Shown here: positions 58,014-64,000 of the stretch, piece after piece
How positions within the stretch are numbered: position 1 is the stretch's first letter
How the letters are laid out: the number at the start of each line of letters is the position of its first letter
Assembly: GCF_027943255.1 (NCBI RefSeq)
Contig: NC_072892.1
Location: 166,162,792 to 166,226,791, forward strand
Direction: 5' to 3'
DNA: 64,000 nucleotides
Source: Anastrepha obliqua
Lineage: Eukaryota > Arthropoda > Insecta > Diptera > Tephritidae
The notes under the pieces: generated by a model
Told to the model about the DNA's origin: nothing
What the model saw: only the letters and a program-made list of their open reading frames with translations
The model's database searches: none
Translations under genes and position numbers: made by a program

Positions 58014-58800
58014 CTTATCCTCCTATTGGAAAACCCTTTAGATAGCTGCAGCATACGAGCAGACCATGATTCAATTATTAAAGGTTTGCTCACTAATGAC
58101 ATTCGATGTTTGACACTCCCTTACAAAAGGTTGTATTCAAGAAGGTGAATAAAGTGGAACAAATTAAATCCCTTTTGGTAAAAATAGTAGCAAAAAAGAG
58201 TTTTCTTACTCAAATGGAAACAAATTGCGAATGTAGTAGTATGAGAAGTGCTAAGCCAATTTCAAAGGAACAACATCACAAATGATGTGGGTTAAAGTGT
58301 GTTAGCATATGTGCCATGTTAGAGAGACAAATGTAGAGTTGCTAAAGAGCGGCAAGTTGGATGCTCGTGAGTGCTTAGTAAATGTTGGTGCGTTATGTGT
58401 TTTTGAATGTGTTCGGTAATTTGATATGTACTTAGATAATAGGAATTCGATTACAGAGAATTCATGGGAAACTGGAGGGCTGGCTAGAGTGGGCACCTTT
58501 GAGGCGCGCTCTCTGTGCTAAGAAAAGACGAAGGTCAGTGTTTGAGTTGAAAAATATCAAAAAGTCACAGAAAGCAGAGCCACAGCAGAAAGAAGTTTCA
58601 TTACTCAATTATTTAAACCAAGTGGAACTATTTTGCAATGCCAAATTTATTGCTTTATTAATTCGAAATGAAAAGTGCAAACTTATTTAATAGCAAATTC
58701 GAGATATGCCAGCTCGTAATGAGCAAAAGATGAAATTGAATAAAAATTTAAGCCTATGGAGGAAGGCATATTTTAAAGACATATTTTGATTATCATACAA
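58014..58800. other. No recognised gene
   Basis: AT-rich spacer between the mariner fragment and the MITE. Confidence 0.5.
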
Positions 58801-59033
58801 AGTGACACAAAATTAATCATCCTATCGGATTATTTATATTTTTTACAAATAGTGCAGTACGTCAATCATAATTGAAATTTGAGAAGTGTAGAGCTGCTGT
58901 ATAGAAACAGACAAGCGATGGCGGGCGTAAAGGTCAAAAGTCATCACTCAATATAATTTCTTTATTTATTATTTTTTTAATTTTATTTAATAATTTTCAA
59001 ATACAAATCTGGATGATTAATTTTGCGCCACCT
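58801..59033. mobile_element. 233-bp MITE founding a tandem array
   Basis: Ends AGTGACACAAAATTAATCAT (left) and the complement of AGGTGGCGCAAAATTAATCA (right), the family of 21357-21586. Its right half (from about 58940) is the repeat unit of the following array. Confidence 0.75.
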
Positions 59034-59738
59034 GAAAATTCAAAAATTCCATCACTCAAAATCATTTTTTTATTTAATATTTTTTTAATTTTTTAATAAT
59101 TTTCAAATACAAAACTGGATAATTAATTTTGTGCAACCAGAAACGTCAAAAAATTTCATCACTCAAAGTCATTTTTTTATTTAATTTAAAAAATTTTTTT
59201 TTTAATTTTATTTAATAATTTTCAAACACTAAACTGGATGATTAATTTTGCGCCACCTGAAAATTCAAAAATTCCATCACTCAAACTCATTTTTTTATTT
59301 AATATTTTTTTAATTTTATTTAATAATTTTCAAATACAAAACTGGATAATTAATTTTGCGCCACCAGAAACGTCAAAAAATTTCATCACTCAAAGTCATT
59401 TTTTTATTTAATTTAAAAATTTTTTTTTTTAATTTTATTTAATAATTTTCAAACACAAAACTGGATGATTAATTTTGCGCCACCTGAAAATTCAAAAAAT
59501 TTCATCACTCAAAGTCATTTTTTTATTTAATTTTTTTTTTTAATTTTATTTAATAATTTTCAAATACAAAACTGGATGATTAATTTTGAGCCACCTGAAA
59601 ATTCAAAAAATTTCATCACTCAAAGTCATTTTTTTATTAAATTTTTTTTTTAATTTTATTTAATAATTTTCAAATACAAAACTGGATGATTAATTTTGCG
59701 CCACCTGAAAATTCAAAAGATTTCAGCACTCAAAGCAC
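59011..59738. repeat. Tandem array of MITE ends, ~110-120-bp units
   Basis: The MITE terminus GGAT(G/A)ATTAATTTTG(C/T)GCCACC recurs in the same orientation at 59011, 59117, 59236, 59344, 59463, 59574 and 59694. Each unit continues with ATTCAAAAA, TTCATCACTCAAA, a T-rich stretch and TAATAATTTTCAAATAC. Steps alternate 106, 119, 108, 119, 111, 120 bp. Units ending CCTGAAAATTC (type A) and CCAGAAACGTC (type B) alternate A-B-A-B before three type A units. Confidence 0.85.
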
Positions 59739-59958
59739 ACTTCAAAAAGAATTGCAATTGCAAATCAATAACAATCCAAGAGAATCTACTACCAAATACG
59801 GAACAACAATAGATGCTGTATTTGTGAGATATTTTGATAATATTTCATCCAATACTTTTGTAACGTACTTTAGTTATCATCGACCAATCGTCACAGTAAT
59901 ACCGGCAGAGGAAACATCGAATATAACTATTACTGAAGTCATAGATGAAAATATTTAA
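59735..59958 (+). pseudogene. Endonuclease-like fragment, possibly Helentron
   Basis: The frame includes LQLQINNNPRESTTKYGTTI, DAVFVRYFDNISS and YFSYHRPIVTVI, then an acidic end. TKYGTxIDxVFxR...SYHRP resembles the last part of endonuclease-like domains found in insect Helentron/PIF1-type proteins and, more distantly, the SDHxP end of APE-type endonucleases. Only about 70 codons match. It begins exactly where the tandem array ends. Confidence 0.4.
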
Positions 59959-61344
59959 ATTATGGCTTGATATTCATATCGAATTTTGATATCACATGTA
60001 AATAAATGTTCATTAAATAAAGTTACCATTTTCTGTAAGAAACTCGTAATACTTAATTTTTTCATTAGGCTATGTTTCACATCTGCCAGGCGTCCCATGA
60101 CGGCTCACATTTTTTTAAATTTGTACTTCTGTTTTTCACGTTTTTGTGTTGCTGTTTTAGTAATTTCTATTTCCTTCTGTTGTCAAAATCTTTTCTTTGA
60201 GGCTTATGTTCGCAGTTGTGGTTAAATGGGCACTATCCAGGCGCAGTACATTCGTGCTGGGCCCATAACCTATTAAAAATATCTGTTGAAACGCAGAGTC
60301 TTGTTGGAACGTGTTCTTGTTTATTCGAATTAACAGGAAGTGAAACATTTTGTGATTTTATAAATTGGCATAATTGACATTTAGTCTTTATAATATAGGT
60401 GATGCCAGATCCGTAATATATTATCCATTTCAACAGAAATGAATGAATTCTTTCTAGAATTTTTTTCTCGCGTACTCCTTATTCTATCTCCACAATTTCG
60501 AGGTAATACAGCAAATAAAGCAAATTCGATTTCTTCTGAATCCAATAACAAATTCTCTAAGCATTTAGTTTTTGAGCAAAACTGCCAATTACTCCCACTT
60601 GTTTATGTAAATAAATGAATTTTTTCGCCATACAGCGAAAACTCTAATACTAAAATCCACAACTAGACGCTTCCATATTTCAGTTTATACACATTTGAAT
60701 TTTTTTCTAAAAAAACGCAAGTTTTATTTAACTGAAATTTTAATTAGCTTATAAAAAAAACTATAATCCTTGTATTCCGAAATGTGCTCATCACGTTGAG
60801 CCCTCTGTGTGACTACATTTAAAATTGAAAACTGGGGTTATGTTTTGCAGTACGAATAAAGGGGCATTTACGGGAAACAATTTTTTACCCAAACATTTGT
60901 TATTGTTAATTTGTGAGTGCTTGTCATCGTGACATGCGAAGCATACACACAAGGGACGCGATGTCAAAAAACAGGCAGGTGGATGCTTGTGGTTAAATAT
61001 TATTCCCAGTAATTCTATAAGATTAAATATGTTTTTGCATAAAGCTTACAGGTAAACTATGGCGATTACTATGTAATATTTACATATATATAATACATAT
61101 GACTATATTCAGCCACCCACATTTATATAAACATACGAGTATATTTAGGCGCCCTTATGCGAATGTAGGTACATCTGTGTGCACAGTAATAGCAGCGCTA
61201 CATGTTGAAACTTTTTGACTATTTCTTTATATCAACTCAATTTTTTTTAATATCCTTATGAAAATATAGCCAAGCCACCTTTTTCGATTTGTGACGTGAA
61301 TTTAACATATTTCTTTTATTGATAAAGACTCGAGCTTCAAGATA
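59959..61344. other. No recognised gene
   Basis: AT-rich DNA. A clean minus frame at 60233-60433 contains a CQLC pair but is otherwise unrecognised. Confidence 0.5.
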
Positions 61345-61620
61345 GGTAGGTAGGTAGGCATAGTGCCTGTCAGTTGAAACACCTAGGCCTGCTGTAGGGC
61401 CATTGTGATACCAATGTCCTCTCTTCTCACTCAACATTGTCCTCATTGAATCAACCTGTGGCTTTAATCTTATCTAAGGCTGGTTATTTTTATATTGGCC
61501 ACCTCTGCCAAGTTATTCCGGGAACTTTTTCCTAAAATATTGAATCTTCTTCTATCCAGAGTCATGCATCCGCATAGAAAGTATATCTCTTCTTCAAGAT
61601 AACCTCCTTAAATTTAGTTT
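61345..61620 (-). pseudogene. Non-LTR 3' end (family G)
   Basis: On the plus strand it starts with GGTAGGTAGGTAGG, the complement of a CCTACC-type tail. The minus strand upstream of it reads EEIYFLCGCMTLDRRRFNIL and NLAEVANIKI, the last knuckle half and C-terminus of an ORF2 like families A-F. It is heavily truncated. Confidence 0.65.
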
Positions 61621-62099
61621 TCTATCCATTTATGAAAAAAAGAGTAAAAGAAATAAAGAAAAACGAGAAAAGAAAATTTGAGAATTTAAAAAGTTACACC
61701 TTCGGTTGGGCACCTCTGGTCTGGCTGAACTCCTTTGTATTTACATGCATTTGTATGGGAATATGTGGCAAATGCGCCGCATTAATAGTTAATTTTTAGT
61801 ATTGCAGGTACATATTTTTAATTTCTTACCTTCTTCATTGATTTTGGAATGCATTAAGTTGCGTACGGAAGCAAAAATAATCGCTCAAAACTTTTTGGTT
61901 TGTGAAAAAAAGGATTGTTTTGTTTTGTTCTTTATTTTCAATTACTTCGAAGAAGGTAAAAGAAAAAAATACTGATTTCAAAGGAAAGTTATATTTCAGC
62001 GCTAAACGTCTAATTGGTCCTAGACACCATTGTTTTGTAGTTGCAAGCTCTACGTTATCTACAATAACTTGTCCGTTTTTTCTAAAGACTGCCACTCAG

Positions 62100-62564
62100 G
62101 CTTCCTGAATGATTTCCAAACTGGCGCTATATACACAGATTTCTCCAAAGCCTTTGATGAAATCTCCCATACGATTTTAGTAACTACTAAAATGGCATGT
62201 CTCGGTTTTCATTCAACTTTCCTTGATTGGACTCGATCCTATTTAAAAAGGAGATGCCGTAATGTCGTTATCGATGGAGTTTCTTCGAAACAATTCATCG
62301 CCACCTCTGGTGTAGCTCAGGGTAGTAAATATTGTAGGACATTTGTTTTTAGTTATTTATTTTTTAATTTTTTATTTTTTAATGATATTTCTTCTCTATA
62401 CTGATGATCTAAAAGTGTATGCTGAAATAAGAAATTCTAGTGATTCAGCCGTCCTACAGTTCGAGTTGAATAATTTATTTCCCTGGTGTCTTCAGAATCG
62501 TATATTTCTTAATATTGAAAAAAATGTTATAAAATCACATTTTCTAAGTTTCAAAACTCCTTAA
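62100..62564 (+). pseudogene. Jockey/CR1-like RT fragment
   Basis: Reads NDFQTGAIYTDFSKAFDEIS, LGFHSTFLDWTRSYLKRRC, NVVIDGVSSKQFIATSGVA, then QGS; a disrupted stretch stands in place of LGPLLF; then LYTDDLKVYAEIRNS (YADD altered to YTDD) and FPWCLQNRIFLNIEKN. This is the finger-palm part of a Jockey/CR1-type RT, with one frameshift. The fragment ends abruptly at family H. Confidence 0.75.
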
Positions 62565-62590
62565 TACCTCTTATCATAATTATTATACAT

Positions 62591-63880
62591 ATCCTACTTT
62601 GGGGTCTTCAGCCTAAGCATACATTATGGCTGTATAAGACGGTTATACGACCTATTCTATCGTATGGTTCGGTAGTTTGGTGGAAGGCTCTAAGGAGAGA
62701 GTACAATGCCAAACTACTCGGCAGAATACAAAGATCAGCCTGTGCAATAACGGTCGGTGCAATCAGATCATGTCCTAGAGAGGCTCTCAATGCACTGACA
62801 CACGTTATTCCAATAGACCTACATATTAAGAAGACGGCAACCATGAGTGCATTTAGGTTAAACGAAGCGGGTCGCTGGAGAGAAAAAACTTATGGTCATG
62901 CTAGTCTATTATTGCGACAAACTCAGTTAATCTCGGTGAGAACTGACTACATCGTCCCGACGGTAACTTTCAACAGGAATTTTGCCACTCTCTTTCCAAC
63001 TAAGGAAGAATGGAATAAGGGATTCTCTCTAAACAACTTCGACACTACAGTCTATACGGATGGAAGTAAAATGAGCTGCGGTGTTGGAGCTGGTATATAT
63101 TCTTACAGACTTAAAATTGAGAAATCTGTGCGGCTCCCTAATACCAGCAGTGTCTTCCAGGCGGAAGTACTGGCGATTGGGGAAGCTTGCAGGTTACTAA
63201 TCGCAGATTTCTCTTTTAAGGGTAATATCGCTATTCTCTCGGATAGCCAAGCTGCAATCCAGGCACTGGGTTCGGCCACAACAACCTCCAAAGTGGTGGA
63301 ACAAAGTAGGATTAGCCTCACCATCTTGAGTGAAAACCATAAAGTTACCTTAATCTGGGTCCCGGGACATCGGAACATTGAAGGTAACGAAAAAGCAGAT
63401 GAACTGGCAAGAGGGGGATCTGCCATGAATAACGCTCTTGCAGAATTGGTACTCACACCATTAGGTGCAGTCAAGAGCACAATTTCCCAAAAATACCTCC
63501 GAATCGCTGACTGTAGGTGGAAAGTCCAGACGAAATGCAATATTAGCAGAACGTTATGGCCCACCTACAACCTCAAGCAATCGTCGGCCTTAATAAGAAT
63601 GAAACGACGAGATGCCTGGAGACTAACGGCGGTCATAACTGGCTTTTGGTCTATCGGAGAACAAGCAGCCAAAATGGGTATCCCTCACAACACATACTGT
63701 CACAGTTGCAAACAACCGGAGAAAAAGGAGACAATCTTCCATTTCCTCTGTGAATGCCCTGCCCTATGGAAGGACAGACTGTTAACCCTGGGCCAACCGC
63801 TGTTCGAGAATCTCGAGCAACTATCTGGCCTCGACGTTAACAACCTAATAAGGTTCCTTAACCGCACAGACTGGATATAG
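62591..63880 (+). CDS. Retrotransposon RNase H and C-terminal domain, intact frame (family H)
   Basis: A 430-codon frame without a stop, 5'-truncated so it has no true start (an internal ATG lies at 62843). It begins in the RT thumb (LWLYKTVIRPILSYGSVVWW, LLGRIQRSACAITVGAI). RNase H follows, numbered from the internal ATG: VYTDGSK (Asp73), FQAEVLAIGEA (Glu108), ILSDSQAAIQ (Asp134), LIWVPGH (His176), GNEKADELARGG (Asp186); all catalytic residues are in place. The C-terminal domain has YCHSCKQPEKKETIFHFLCE and ends RTDWI. RNase H would degrade template RNA during reverse transcription. The 3' UTR reaches the window end with CCAACCAACCAACC. It is the youngest-looking non-LTR copy here, but without RT catalytic domain or endonuclease it cannot move alone. 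Confidence 0.88.
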   Translation: MLLWGLQPKHTLWLYKTVIRPILSYGSVVWWKALRREYNAKLLGRIQRSACAITVGAIRSCPREALNALTHVIPIDLHIKKTATMSAFRLNEAGRWREKTYGHASLLLRQTQLISVRTDYIVPTVTFNRNFATLFPTKEEWNKGFSLNNFDTTVYTDGSKMSCGVGAGIYSYRLKIEKSVRLPNTSSVFQAEVLAIGEACRLLIADFSFKGNIAILSDSQAAIQALGSATTTSKVVEQSRISLTILSENHKVTLIWVPGHRNIEGNEKADELARGGSAMNNALAELVLTPLGAVKSTISQKYLRIADCRWKVQTKCNISRTLWPTYNLKQSSALIRMKRRDAWRLTAVITGFWSIGEQAAKMGIPHNTYCHSCKQPEKKETIFHFLCECPALWKDRLLTLGQPLFENLEQLSGLDVNNLIRFLNRTDWI

Positions 63881-64000
63881 TTATGCTGTAAAAAAACCGT
63901 TAAACAAGTTGGCAACGAGGATGTGGCAACAAAATGGCGCGAAAGCGCTAATTGGATTCTGGAAGAATCACCACTTTAACCAACCAACCAACCTACTTCG
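63881..64000 (+). other. 3' UTR and repeat tail of family H
   Basis: About 95 bp of UTR and then AACCAACCAACCAACC (63979-63994), the short-repeat tail type shared with families A, B, D and G. The window ends just past the tail. Confidence 0.75.

Overview
The window looks like insect, probably dipteran, nuclear DNA. It is AT-rich, full of CA/TG and TA microsatellites, and packed with decayed transposable elements of insect type: mariner/Tc1, hAT, piggyBac, a Transib-like element, R1-, I-, Jockey/CR1- and RTE-like retrotransposons, and above all RNase-H-bearing non-LTR elements whose 3' ends finish in short ACCT- or AACCT-like repeats. That mix suits an acalyptrate fly such as a tephritid, but the species call is inference. 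I find no operons, rRNA, tRNA, CRISPR or bacterial features. No complete host gene is visible. Two stretches could be host exons: a 25-nt microexon candidate at 1615-1639 (+) and a 51-codon first exon with a mitochondrial-type presequence at 53250-53402 (-). The remainder reads as intergenic or intronic DNA used as a transposon landing zone.

Layout. 0-9.6 kb: 3' end of a non-LTR family (called A here), a mariner (2503-3771), a 2.1-kb element with 292-bp inverted arms carrying part of an unknown zinc-finger-like gene and a Tc3-like fragment (4022-6149), mariner and hAT scraps, then family B (8290-9363). 9.6-16.8 kb: mariner scraps, two R1-like 3' ends on the minus strand, a 398-bp mariner deletion derivative and an 867-bp fold-back element. 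16.8-19.7 kb: the longest retrotransposon relic (family C, endonuclease-RT-RNase H). 20-26 kb: mostly AT-rich DNA with a 230-bp MITE and a 1.8-kb degenerate tandem array. 26.5-32.1 kb: a KRBA2-like integrase relic, two retrotransposon 3' ends, and a three-level nest (Jockey-like inside mariner inside piggyBac). 33-43 kb: mariner, family E, Jockey and I-type fragments; the I-type RT is split by a Transib-like element. 45-53 kb: three more family A copies in both orientations, a long R1-like relic and a poly-G MITE. 55-64 kb: family F, a mariner, a MITE that has grown into a satellite-like array, a possible Helentron endonuclease fragment, and a chimera ending in the only intact retrotransposon reading frame (62591-63880).

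The most interesting object is the 826-bp element at 40789-41614. It starts and ends with CACACTG, is flanked by the 5-bp duplication CGACG, and has A-rich nonamer-like blocks exactly 12 bp (left) and 23 bp (right) from the heptamers, which is the geometry of V(D)J recombination signals. It sits in the codons of a retrotransposon YADD catalytic box. No autonomous element here looks able to move: nearly every transposase or RT frame has stops, shifts or deletions.
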